Source: Neckera pumila (taxonomy: Eukaryota > Streptophyta > Bryopsida > Hypnales > Neckeraceae). Taken from it: a stretch of 64,000 bases of DNA. The notes under the pieces are model-generated. The model worked only from the letters and a program-made list of their open reading frames with translations, was not told the origin of the DNA and made no database searches. Shown here piece by piece: positions 49,261-60,696 of the stretch; within the stretch, counting starts at the first letter, position 1; each line of letters opens with the position of its first letter. The stretch lies in contig OZ018416.1 in the NCBI GenBank assembly GCA_963969595.1, positions 2,992,065-3,056,064 of the forward strand, given 5' to 3'. Made by a program: the position numbers and the translations under genes.

Positions 49261-49744
49261 TGATTAAAGGTTGGTAGCAATAATGGGATTCTAAAAACAT
49301 TTTTTCCAACCTGAATACCCGCAAGCATGAAACCTAGCCCACTTTATGAACAAATCTTCCTAGCACCAAAGTGATACCAAACCCATTGTCAACACTACTG
49401 TCAAGAAGCACAGCAAGTACAATGTGCCTCATATGGGCAAGGCCAAGCTTTCTAGGAGAAGAATGGTCCTTAATCTCTTGTCTTGTCTCCATAAGGTTGT
49501 TCAAGATGACCAAAGGTTAAAATCATAAAACAAACCTTTTAAGTGAAACAATAATTGTGCCTGATTTTGAGGTTTTTAGTGGGACAGAGGAAGTATTAAT
49601 TTTAGTCTATTTTTTAAGGCTTGAAGAATGAAAAATTATAGACGTTTATAAGAAATTTTACCTTAGACTATGCTTGTTCTCTCCCTAAGGTACATAAACC
49701 TATTCATTTTTTCCTAAAGTTATGCCCTAAAATAGAAAAAAAAA

Positions 49745-49950
49745 GCTAGCATGCTACATGTGATGCTACAACAACCTTATATCCTCATAATTGAGATTAA
49801 TCCCCATTAAAACAAACACATTTTTGGTAGTTCTAGCGAGTACAACATTGACCCATCTCTACTTTGTTTTTTCATATAATTTTTGATATCATCCCTATAG
49901 AATGAAAAGTCCACCACCACCTTCTAGTAACTACCATAATCTTTCTTTCT
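49745..49950 (+). repeat. Block duplicated from 41565-41770
   Basis: Same ordered phrases as the block upstream of GH3 copy 1; probably the left portion of the second duplication unit. Confidence 0.6.
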
Positions 49951-50195
49951 TCCATGATAGATTGGAGATGGTATTCCCTTAGGTCCTTTAGCGATTTTTG
50001 CAATACACTTAATTTTTGAGTCCGATCATGTGTTGTTGAGCTTGACATTTGTTGTTGGATTCGTAACTAATCTTTATATTGTGTTACTTGAATGTGTTAC
50101 AATTGTTCGTGACATGAGGCAATGCATCCATCTCTTTCTAGGGATTTACACCCTTAGAAGACTTTGCCTCAATCCTTGTAGATGAGGTTTGAATG

Positions 50196-50260
50196 CAATG
50201 TTAAAAGAAGTTAACCTTATCCATTCAATGTTAAAAGAAGTTAACCTTATCCATTCAATG
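50196..50260. repeat. 30-bp tandem duplication
   Basis: CAATGTTAAAAGAAGTTAAC...CCATT occurs twice in direct succession, plus a five-base start of a third unit. Confidence 0.9.
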
Positions 50261-50445
50261 TGACTCTCCTTTAAAAATAATGGGGAGGTCCAACTTCTTT
50301 TCTATGCTTTCAAAGACTTCCTGACCTTCCATGCAAGGTATACAGCTTCCCACATTTTTAGCCCCTAACAATGTGTTAAAGGCTTGGACAATCTTCTTAG
50401 GGTTCATTTCATCTTGTAGATCTCAATTTCAACCCTAGCCCAAAT

Positions 50446-50773
50446 GGTGAATTTCGTTAAAATGGCGGCATTCCATTACAATGGCACGTTATTTCAGTTG
50501 AGAACGGCCGTTTTGAAATCTACATTTGTAGTACATTCTAAAAATCTACGCCTTTCTAAGGTATCTAAAATCTATATCAATCCTAGATTTTTTAGAATGG
50601 TCGGTCTGAAATCTATACGGTTCCTAGATGTTTGAAATCTACGACAGTCTTAGATGTCTGGAATCTTTAATTGTTCTAGATGTTCATAATGGACTGTCTA
50701 AAAAAATGGCATGAGGAATATGGTACAAGGAAAGTATGGCACTGAGAATACCGCCATTTTAACAAAATTCGCC
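50446..50773. mobile_element. MITE, AATTTCGTTAAAATGGC family, copy 2
   Basis: GGTGAATTTCGTTAAAATGG is inverted against CCATTTTAACAAAATTCGCC. The centre has GAACGGCCGTTTT. Flanking octamers gcccaaat and atccaaat match at 6 of 8 positions, suggesting a hAT- or Mutator-like duplication. Confidence 0.8.
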
Positions 50774-52765
50774 ATCCAAATGGACTAGATCTAGTATCCT
50801 ATCCCTTCAAGTAAGTTTGGTAGTTCATTATATCCATCCTTATTTAGATGTTCATATGTGGCATCAATGAAATTGTTTCCATGGTTTCCAGACATCTGTA
50901 ATCACTTGTTGTGAATTGTTTTTGACAAGTTGCAAGAAAGCATATTAGTTATCTCTTCCAAATTCAAATCCTTCAAAATCATCTACATCATTAGGAAAAT
51001 TTTGAACCCTCAATAAGCCCCCCAATTTTTGACAAGGCAAACTATTATTTGAGCACTATGCATGCTAGTACAAGTGCAAAAAAAATTGATACAAATCTGT
51101 CTCTATCTTGTGTGAAGTACCTCTTCTAAAAGCCAAGCTATACAACCTGGAGTGTGCTTATTTTATCCCTTTTTAATCTTTATAAGTCAAACATTGAATG
51201 GTACTTTAAGAAATGGTACTTGCAGGTTATGGTAGTATCAATTCGTAGCATGTGTATTGCAACAATAAAATATGTGAACAATACTTGCAAGTTACATTGG
51301 TGCTTGCAACATGTCTATTGTAGCAAATATATTATGTGAATAAATTCATTGGTCAATATCATGGGTATTTTAGACATTTGAACAAATAGTGTAAATTATA
51401 GTTTATGGTCAACATGTAATGATGTACCTAAATCTTCATTCAATGTATTCACAACTTTGTCTAATTGTGATTGGCCACAAATACAACTTTCATGATTGGC
51501 ATTGAATTCAAAAGATGGGTGGAAATAGGGGATTAGCAACTTATTTGTTGCAGAACCTAAGGACATGTTTTGGGATCCATTTTGACACTTTGGAAGGACC
51601 ACTTCAAGGATTCAAGACTTTCCTAATGTTACCATTTTAGTTTATAAATTTTATATAGAATTTGACACACCAGATCCCAACTGGTTAATTCTAAAACAAG
51701 GATTTCCAAAAATCCTATACACTATTTGGTCCTTCGGAAACCTTAGTCAATACTGACTAAGGTTTTTGCTGTACTAAATAATACTCCGTATTAGAGAAAA
51801 AATAAGGCCTCCGGTGGATGGACTCGAAGAAGTTGCCATGTAGGAGGACGGCTCAGGGATCAACGGAGGTCTGACGAATTGGTATCTCGCGTGACCACAG
51901 AATTTTGTCTATTTCCAGTGTTAACCTTAGCTGCAAATTGAAGTCCTCAGCAGTCGGAATACACATGGCTGCGCAAAGATTGGGGCACGTGTTTTCGAGA
52001 TCTCAGCCAGCGTTTTTAACGTCATAGATCACTTCTCAATTTAGAGAGTTCTCCTGCAAAGCGGGATTCAAGACCCTTCAATCTTGTTACGACACACCGG
52101 CGTATAAGTGGCCGATGATGATAGAATCCTTCAGCCTATCCTTCCATGCAAGACATAAGCGCAGATTGTTCAGTTCATCCTTGGAATTTTGTGTGAAAAA
52201 GGCGAGATCTTGACCTTCAACGTAAGCAAATGATTCACATGGTGCCTAAAAAGCTGATTTCCACGGTGCCCAGCCCGGCGTTTCAGGATGAAAGTGAAGA
52301 CTCGCATGCGATGCCAGTTTTCAGTAAGTCTAGCTGTCCATTGCCTCTTCAGGCAGACTTCACAACAGGGCAGTAACTGTAGTTAGGAAAGCGGAGATGG
52401 GTTGCGCACATGCCTGAGGCTCACACTACAGTGACTCTAGCGTGAGCCTTCGTGACCTCCTTCCAGTTTCAAAGAATGCCACATCAGCTGTGAGTGTGAT
52501 GGGAAACTGGATAATCTGACCGGCAGGATGAAAGTGGCGCAACGTGCCCTGCCAGATTGGTCACGCATCAATGAGGACAAACAACAGAGGCATACGAATC
52601 AAATACTCCTCAACCTTCTTCTACTCACAACAGTGGCAGGTCCCTGTTTTGGTGAATTTGTTGATGTCATTGCGAGCTCTCAGTTTCAGTTTCCTAGAGC
52701 GCCACTGCTCTAATGTGCTAGGGTGACACTTCTTTTTGGAGCCTGTTTTACAGAAGCCTTCTGCC
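50774..52765. other. Spacer and GH3 copy 2 upstream region
   Basis: 50774-51800 is AT-rich without a gene; CATTAGGAAAATTTTGAACC near 50990 is a lone CATTAG-family end. From about 51805 the sequence matches the GH3 copy 1 upstream region, including leader phrases such as GTGGCGCAACGTGCC at 52535, but without the MITEs present in copy 1. Confidence 0.55.
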
Positions 52766-55700
52766 ATGGCAGCCGTAGCTACCGACAAAAGGATCCTTGA
52801 GGTGGTTGACGATGCCCCTGCTACTAAGCCTAGCTCGAAAAATGCGGGGCTGCTCTAGCTACACCGAGATGGCACCCCGTTCGTGATGCCTTCCAAGCGA
52901 GGGATCGACACGAGCGCACCTGGTTTTGACACTGAGGATTTCATGGACCTGGTGACCGAGGATTTGATGTTCATTCAGCATGCGAAGCTGAGAGAGATTC
53001 TGGAGTTGCAGAGCAACGTGGAGTACTTGCGGCGTCACGGGCTTGACGGAAGGACGGACGTGGAGAGCTTCAGGAAGTGCCTGCCCGTTGTGAGCTATAG
53101 CAATTTGGAAGACGATATCATGCGGTTGGTCAATGGAGACTAGTCTCCCATCTTGACCGCGGACCCCATCTCCAACTTTAGTTTCAGGTCCCTTTTTCTC
53201 TCCTTGAATTTGGGTTGAGGCCGACCATGTCCTCATGTTTCTTCTTCCACATCTGATGAATTTTGCTTTGCATTGCAGCTCAGGAACCACAGCAGGGAAA
53301 CCAAAATTTATTCCAACAACAGCGAGAGATCTCGAGAACTATGTATTTGTACGCGCCTATGTGGGGGCATTATACCGCAGGTATAAATTTGAACTTCTGT
53401 TTGATGAGCTTCTAGAGACACATACCTGGCAGTAGGCATCGTGTACTGTATTGGGAGGAAATCAATGGTTTGGTTTGAATCAAGAAAATGCGTTAGTTCT
53501 AATTCGTGCTGACTGCAACAGATATTTTCCAGATTATAAGGATGGCAAGGCACTTAGCCTTGCCTTGGCCGGGAAGCAGATGGACACACCTTCAGGGATC
53601 AAAGCAGGAGCGATAAGTACAAACTATTTCAGAGGTCCACTTTTTCAAAATCGGGTTAAGAACCCTAATGAGGAGTACTGTGTTCCGGATGAGGTCATTT
53701 TATGCAATGACACTTCTCAGGGCATGTACTGTCACGTCCTTTGCGCGCTAGCCCAAGCTCCCGCGATCGTCAAAGTTTATGGCACCTTTGCAGGTACGAT
53801 CCAATCATTTCCTGCTAACATTTAAGTTGTATCAAAATCTTGGATCAAGGTTCAATCTATTCCTGCAATACCATCCTGCGGCGGGGTGTGCGTTTGTACA
53901 TTCATTCTTATTCTATGTCGCACCTTCTTTACTTCCCTTCACGATGAGTTGAGAACATGAATGAATGCAGAGAATTTCCAATTACGTCATCGAATTTTCT
54001 TGACAGATACCAAAATGTGTTACAAGTGAGTGTGATAAAAAAGAGTTATGTTGAGAGTTACTTGTTAGTCCGTCAATGTTTTTGCAGCCAGCATCGTTGC
54101 CACAATTCGTACTTTGCAACAGCAATGGCCAGAGATTGTGGAGGACATCAGAACGGGATTTCTCAACGAAAAGATCATAGAGACCGACATGAGAGCAGCT
54201 GTGGAAAAGACTCTACAACCCAACCTAGACCTTGCAACCAAAATCGAGAGAGAATGCTCCAAGGAGGATTGGGAGGGCATTCTCCCACGACTTTTCCCTA
54301 ATGCCCGGTTTGTTGCTTGTGTCTTGTCCGGAAGCATGCTTCAGTATGCACCTGCTTTGCAACACTTTTCAGGTCATCTCTCGATCATTTCCCCTGCCCA
54401 TGCGGCGACTGAGTGCTCCTTCATCGGTCTCAACCCTAACATGAAATGCGCACCGGAGGACATCACCTACACCTTGTGGCCTGAGACGGCCTACTACGAG
54501 TTCATTCCACTGAATGATGACGGACTGGAAGTACACGATGGGGAGAGTATGAAGGTTTTGGAAGCCTGTGAACTGGAAACCGGCAAAGATTACGAGCTTG
54601 TGGTAACAAATGTCGTTGGTAAACAATCACACCTTACAATCTTTAAGCTTTGAATGCACTGGTTGTTCCCAAAGAAGTCAATATGAACATCACCTCCCCT
54701 GAATTTGAAAATGGTGCTCTAGGTTTGTACAGGTACCGCTTAGGCGACGTGATCCGCGTGAAGAGCTTCCACAAAACCGCTCCAGTGTATGAGTTCGTGC
54801 AACGCAAGAATGTGATTCTCAGTGTGCACAACGACAAAACCGACGAGGAAGAGCTTCAAGGCGTGGTGAACAAAGCCGCTGAGCTTCTGAAAGGAACAGC
54901 CATGGAGCTTTCGGATTACACGAGCTCTACCAATATAACCTCCTTGCCAGGCTGCTACCGCATCTTCTGGGAGATGACAGATTCCAGGTAATCTTATCAC
55001 ACTTCTGAAGACTTGCTTTTTAATTCCATCCATATTGAAAATCTTGTTGTTGAAATGGCAGTATTCCATACGCCATTTTCAAACCGTGCTGTCTAGTGCC
55101 ATCTAGGACAAATATAGATTTCAGATTGCTCGGTTTAGATTGTAGAAGTGCCAAAGTTGTGGAATGGCGCCAATTTTAATGAAATTCCCCATCGATCTCG
55201 AATTGCTCTTTAGATTGCGTGCTAAGCTTTCTTGCTAGTAACTATTCTTGGGAAGCAATCAATGACAGCAACTTAGACCACAAATAAGCTTAAACATGCT
55301 AAGCTTGATCAAATTCTTCAACAACGACCTAAGTAGAGTAATCTAATTGAGACAATTCCTAAATGTAGCATCTTGAAGTCTTTCAAGGTCAGGATATAGA
55401 CTTTGAGAATTTAGCCAATTAGATATATTAAGAACTTTTTCACATGGTAGCTGAATAAAGCATTCTTTGATGCATTGGAATTGTCTTTCATATGCTAACA
55501 AGAAGAAGACACAAAGATCAAAATCATTTCAGCAATAACAATAATTCAATGCTTAAAATGTTGTCATTCATTTTCTTTTTTATCATTTTTTTCTATTGTT
55601 TCAACACCTAAATGCAATGTAGATTGCATACCAAGCTTTCTTGTAACTAAAATTTTGGTAAAGAATTTATGACTGCACATAAAGACCACATAAAGTGCAG

Positions 55701-56098
55701 AACACGGTGATTAGTTCTTTTCTTTCAATTCTTGAAGGCATGTTGATCTTTTTTGTCAATGAAATCTCATTAAATCATTTGATTATGGCAGCAATTTAGA
55801 CCACAACATGCTCCAAGAATGCGCGAACACATTGGACCAAAGTTTCAGCTTTTCTTATCGAAGATGGCGAAGCGGCAGCCAAATTGCACCTCTAAAGCTG
55901 GACATTGTGAAGGAGGGCACATTTGACATGGTGATGAATTCAGCTATGTCAAGAGGTGCATCGCCATCTCAATACAAACCTCCTCGATGTGTGAACTATC
56001 CGCAAGGGCTAGACATTCTAAATAAAGGAGTCATTGCAGCGTTTGTGAGCATCATCACACCAGACGCATCACCATCAGCAATCATGTTGGCACAATGA
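52766..56098 (+). pseudogene. GH3: GH3 acyl-acid-amido synthetase, tandem copy 2, nonsense-disrupted
   Basis: Exons 52766-53187, 53279-53380, 53522-53793, 54088-54618, 54723-54987 and 55792-56098 have exactly the same lengths as in copy 1, giving 632 codons plus stop. Motif I is better conserved than in copy 1 (SSGTTAGKPKFIPTT); motif II reads AATECSFIGLN; motif III GLYRYRLGD. This copy keeps Trp in IFWEM and Arg in RRWRSGS where copy 1 has stops. Two in-frame stops remain: TAG 52856 where copy 1 has CAG, and TAG 53141 shared with copy 1. There are no coding indels. Intron 5 contains a MITE remnant at about 55020-55192. Unless the shared stop is bypassed, neither copy can make full-length enzyme. 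Confidence 0.9.
55020..55192. mobile_element. MITE, AATTTCGTTAAAATGGC family, degenerate copy 3
   Basis: GAAATGGCAGTATTCCATAC faces GGAATGGCGCCAATTTTAAT followed by GAAATTCCCC. Copy 1 of the GH3 intron lacks this stretch. Confidence 0.6.
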
Positions 56099-56171
56099 AC
56101 ACAATCTCTCACCCTTGGGATGGTTAGTTACCATTGCCGAAGCTTGAAATTCATGCACCCGTGTGTAGATA

Positions 56172-59010
56172 GATAAGAACTGCAGTCTTCAAAGAAGGCC
56201 GGTGTGAATAAAGTGTCAGTTCGTAATGACAATGAGCTAGTGTCCAATGGATCAATGGCCATTGATGCAAAACTACTCTTTCCTTTCGAGAATAGACACT
56301 TTAGTTGCAAGTAACCAAAATTAAAAGTAACCAAGATTAACAAGTATGTGGGTATGCATTATAAGTGCAATGGAGAGAGATGTTTTCTAAAAAATTCTTT
56401 ATTCAATTGGGAGTGGTTGGTTGTTTTCTATTTTTCTTTTAAATAAGATGATTGATCCAGCATATTGTATGGCAATGGTGTTGATTGTTTTAAAAGTATA
56501 TTTTAGAGCAGCTTTGGGTAGGTTGAGTTTGTTTTCAAGAAGTTTCATTGATGGAGCATGAGTTGTTCCTCTAGCTCCTGCGGCAATGACAATAAGTGGG
56601 TCCACATTCCATCCTTGGGCCATGATGTTATTGATTAGTGGTTGGTACTTTTGGATTTTGTTATCTATTGCTATTTGTGAGAATCTATCATTAGTGTATG
56701 TGAATTCTATGAATTGTATAGTGAGATTGTTATCTGGATTAGTTGGTGGATTATTTTGGTAAGGGAGTCCTTTAACACAGAGGATGTCCGGTTTGAATCT
56801 AGCATTACAATGACATCTTTGTCTTTCGCAAGAGTAAGGTAAGAGCCGTAAAGGGACAGTATTTTCTTGTGGATTATTGTTGAATGTACTTGCATTCATT
56901 AGAGTATAGTTTCTAGTTTTTTGTTGGATATAATTAGCTTCCGTAGTTCCCATACTACTTTGTTATGTCTTTTTACTCTAAGAGCATGGATATGTTGATG
57001 ATTATACTTTACAAGTACATGTAGCCATGTGTCTATATCTTGTGATCTACATATAAAGCATGTGATTGATGGAAATCTTTCTACACCAAAAAATAGTTGC
57101 TTTCTAGCATTTCCCATGTATTGGCCAGTGCGGAATTTTAACATACTTGTTTTTTGTGAATCTGTTCTTTCAGGATTAGACCATAATTCATTAGAGAGGT
57201 CATTATCTATATCAGGATTGAGTGTCCATTTGCTAATGCTAGGAAATCTTTGTGCCAAAATTTCAAGGTTTTTATCATGATCTTATTTATTGATGTATGT
57301 TTGTAGGCATCTAACCGGACCTTTGTGAGGTCGATGGGCTGGGCCTCACCATTTGTCTTTTTGGTAATAGAATGGTGTAGTGTGCGCAAATTCATATGGT
57401 TTAGAGGCAAATTTGTATTCCTTTGTTGTACCATTTTTGGCAAGTTTGTTTGCATTTTCATTACCTACAATATTCATGTGGGCTTTGATTTTGGAAATTG
57501 TTGTGATTTGTGTTTGACTTTGAAGCATTACTACCATAGATTCTAATATGGTTTTATCAGCATGGTTGCAGTGCAACGTAGGGTGTTTCAATTGTGTATC
57601 AATTACATATATACAATTTAGGCAGTTAGTGAATATGTGTGCTGATTCATTTGGATATCTTGTAGTGATTATACGCAATGTTTTATGTGTGGCCATTAGC
57701 TCAGCTCTAAAAGAAGTTTGTAGAACTGGTAGTCTTTTAGAGATTTGAATTTCTTCTTTATGTGGATTATATATACCATATCCCGCTTTTTCGCGTATCC
57801 AATGGCCATTTGAATGTTTTTTAGGTGGTATAAATGATCCATCAGTGTAATAGCTATATTGTGCTAGAAATTTTAGTTGAAAGTTATTTGTGTATGTTGG
57901 TAGTGGTGGCATATGTATATTTATTGGGTTGTGGTTGTTTTTATATGTGAGTTTATTCCAGTTGGTGTTTTTGTTTACAAGTACATTATTAGGTGTGGGA
58001 GGAGCAATCTGTATGTGATATTGTAGTATTTGCATATTTTGGAGGATCAATGTGAGAGAATTTATCTGGTTGGATGGGCCAATATTATGGCTTTGGTGGT
58101 GTATACAAAGAATGTGTATAGCAAGGGATTCAGTATGTGGTTGTTTATTTAGTTCAAAGGGGATTGTTGGTTCTTTATATGTAATAGTGACTATAGCAAA
58201 ATGGACAATAATGTGTGTATCGTCAAATGGTCCGATATGTGGAGAAAAGTTTTGGTACCAGTTTATATCTGGTATGACTAGTATAGTTATGGTGTTTTGA
58301 TCATTTTTTGCTGCTAATCTTGCCCAGTGTAGGGTGAATGCAAGAAACACCTGCCAATTTTGTTGCGTTTTCACTATTTGATGCTGTTTTTTGGGGAGTA
58401 CTTTAAGCATAGAAAAATAATTTTCAATTTAAAAAAAAATATGGCCAATGTATATACCTTTAGATGAAGAAATCCTAGGAAGGAAAAGCATAGAAAATTT
58501 TTTCTAAGTGGGAGAACTAGAAAGTGCCAAATCTCAAGAAAATAGACACTTTGAGCACCTTCCTTATAAATCTTAATTCATTTGGATTCAGTACGCAAAA
58601 GTTATGCCTAAGAAACAAATCAGCATGCAAGGTGTGACAAAAAATAGTACAAGTGTTTCTTGCATTCACCCTGTAATGCTTTTTAGGCTGTTTCCTCATT
58701 ATGAGGGTGGGCAAAACCAATACCTTCCCATTTGTATTCAAAGGCTTTGCCGAGTGAGCCAAATATTTTGTCTCTGTCAAATTGAGAGTAAAATTGCATG
58801 ATTTGTGTAGAGTAGGTAACTGGTAAAGAAAAGTATGAATGAAATATTTTGAATGTTGTTGTTATGGAATCTAGGATATTTTGTGGTAGGATGTATTGTG
58901 ATGTCTTTAATGGATTTTTTGGATTTTTTATATTTGTATCTTTGATAGAGCCATATGATTTTGGTTTCAAATGATTGTGTAGGTGGTATTAGGCCATTTG
59001 TGTTATGTAC
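56172..59010 (-). pseudogene. 5'-truncated non-LTR-type retroelement ORF with RNase H and nuclease-like tail
   Basis: Read on the minus strand. A partial N-terminal block (59016-58683) has FDRDKIFGSLGKAFEYKW and GFAHPHNEETA. After a 340-bp MITE it resumes LHWARLAAKND and VIPDINWYQN. Next is an RNase H-like domain: YYTDGSF, FRAELMA, FTNCLNC (Asn where Asp is usual) and HMNIVGNENANKLAK. A zinc-knuckle-like segment follows (KFRTGQYMGNARKQLFFG, CFICRS...DTWLHVL...QQHIHALRVKRHN), then a C-terminal block CHCNARFKPDILCVKGLPY...TIQFIEFTYTNDRFS...KIQKYQPLI that fits a PD-(D/E)xK nuclease pattern. Two stops near 57346 and 57274 and a frameshift near 56900 break it. Comparison with the GH3 copy 1 flank shows insertion between GAAATTCATGCA and ACCCACGTATATA, with a diverged CACCC-type target duplication, consistent with 5'-truncated target-primed insertion. 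No reverse transcriptase domain remains. Confidence 0.75.
58328..58675. mobile_element. 340-bp MITE with 4-bp duplication, nested in the retroelement
   Basis: GGGTGAATGCAAGAAACAC (58332) is a perfect inverted match of GTGTTTCTTGCATTCACCC (ending 58671), flanked by TGTA on both sides. Excision with one TGTA restores the retroelement reading KALHWARL. No coding frame. Confidence 0.85.
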
Positions 59011-59238
59011 ACCCACGTATATACAAAGTGAGGAGATAGTTGTTATGTAGTGATAGGAGATGGCAATGGTATTAGATTCCTATACTATGTAATGTTGAAT
59101 ACGTTGATTCTAAGGTAGTTCTATTTTACAGTTCTTTGTCACTGATCCTCCAAGGGTAAATTTGGCTACGTGGTTTGTTGTTACATCAATTTGAAAGAAT
59201 TTATTTTCATTTATAAGAAAAACAAACTTGTTTTTCAA

Positions 59239-59883
59239 TTAACCCTTAAATGCCCAAGGCCTATTTTGGGCTTCTTGGAATTTGCTCTAAATTGAATAAA
59301 ATGCCAACATTTTGATAAGTAGTATCATTTTTTTTTAAATCGTAACCATACAAATTTAAACTGGATATGTTCGAGATCTCATAGGAAAAGAAAACACAAC
59401 AATATCACTTATGGAGTGAAAGATTATAATGTTTGACCATAAGGGTGCTAAAATTGCAAAAATCTTTCAATCTTCTTTACAAAAGTCAAATCTAAAAAGT
59501 TGGTGATCAAACAAATATGAAGTTAAAGGGCCTAACTTATATAACCCTGATCAATTTATGGCTTCTTAAAATCTACTCTACAATTTTTTTAGATGAATTT
59601 TGAATGTGATTTTTTCTCCAAGATCAAATGTATTTGAGGCTCATTTCCAAGAGCTCTCAACACTACCGGAAGTCAAGATTGCAATGGGTATCCTAAAACA
59701 AAAAGTTGAATAGAAAAATCACTATCATTTACTTTCAAGATCGGATTTTTAGTACAAAAATTAGACTTCAAGAAGAACTTTCTAAAAATAGAAACTACTA
59801 AAAATAGAAACTTCATTAGGTTTTATTTAACTTCAAAGTTTTGCAAACACTAGATTTGGGTGCCTTGGGCATTTAGGGGTTAA
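59239..59883 (+). mobile_element. TTAA-inserting MITE, subfamily B, complete
   Basis: TTAACCCTTAAATGCCCAAG faces CTTGGGCATTTAGGGGTTAA. The GH3 copy 1 flank at about 47120 has the empty site CTCAATTAAGAAATG, where here CAA-TTAA...TTAA-GAAATG surrounds the element. The 645-bp element has no coding frame. Confidence 0.9.
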
Positions 59884-60080
59884 GAAATGCACAAGCAAGT
59901 TGAGTGAGGGGATGTACACCTTTAGTTTCAACAATAAGGTAATTTCATCCCTAATCAATACTAATTGCAATTGAGAATATTTATTATTATAAAGTATGGA
60001 GTATAAACTATGTTTATTGGATCTTGTTGGCAAATAAAAGAACATTCCAACACACTTTAACATGCATTATTTGGACATTG

Positions 60081-60696
60081 TACAGTGACTCCCAAAAGTA
60101 CTTGGCCACTATATAAATTGCTCTCAAAAATTGAGAAATTGGAATTATAAAGTGCTTTGAATGTGTATAATTAATTAGAATCACATGTCATAAGTTATGA
60201 ATTTTGGATTTTTGTTGATTGAAATCTTATTAATTGAAATTTGACCTCAAAATTTTAATATTTTAATATTTTCACTTCATAAATTGCAAAAAAATATATT
60301 TTTGACATTTTTAGTTATTTGATGTTATTTAGAAATTTTATTTTATTTTTTTGCAATTTATGGAGTGAAATTTTAAAAAATCAAAATTTTGAGGTCAAAT
60401 TTCAATCAATAAAAATCCAAAATTCATGAAACTTGTGACATGTGATTTTAGGCAAGATGTACATTCTTCCTATAAAAAGAAAAGAGGCATTTTGACTTTT
60501 TACAAAAAAAAAAATTTGTATAGAAATTTCATTTAAATAATAATAGGTCTAAATATAGTCAATTTTAAGTGAAATTACACATGGAGGTAGAATCCCTTTT
60601 GTACAACAACGTATCCAAATTTTACTTTATAATTCCAATTTCTAAATTTATGAGAGCAATTTATATGGTGGCCAATTGCTTTTGGGAGTCATCATA
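60081..60696. mobile_element. Tc1/mariner-like foldback MITE with TA duplication
   Basis: CAGTGACTCCCAAAAGTACT at 60083 is inverted against CTTTTGGGAGTCATCA ending 60694, and the arms continue pairing for more than 100 bp (GGCCAC...ATATAAATTGCTCTCA) and again around 60180-60440. The GH3 copy 1 flank reads CATTGTATGAAT (about 47330), an empty site with one TA. TGACTCCCAAAAG-type ends are typical of Tc1/mariner. Confidence 0.85.

Noticed and set aside
43671..56098. RNA editing of U to C as rescue of the GH3 stops
   Set aside because: It would repair TAG to CAG and TGA to CGA, but not the TAG at 45905, where the other copy has TGG; such editing is also known from organelles, not nuclear transcripts.
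57325..58300. Plus-strand frames opposite the retroelement
   Set aside because: Antisense shadows of the RNase H-bearing minus-strand ORF.
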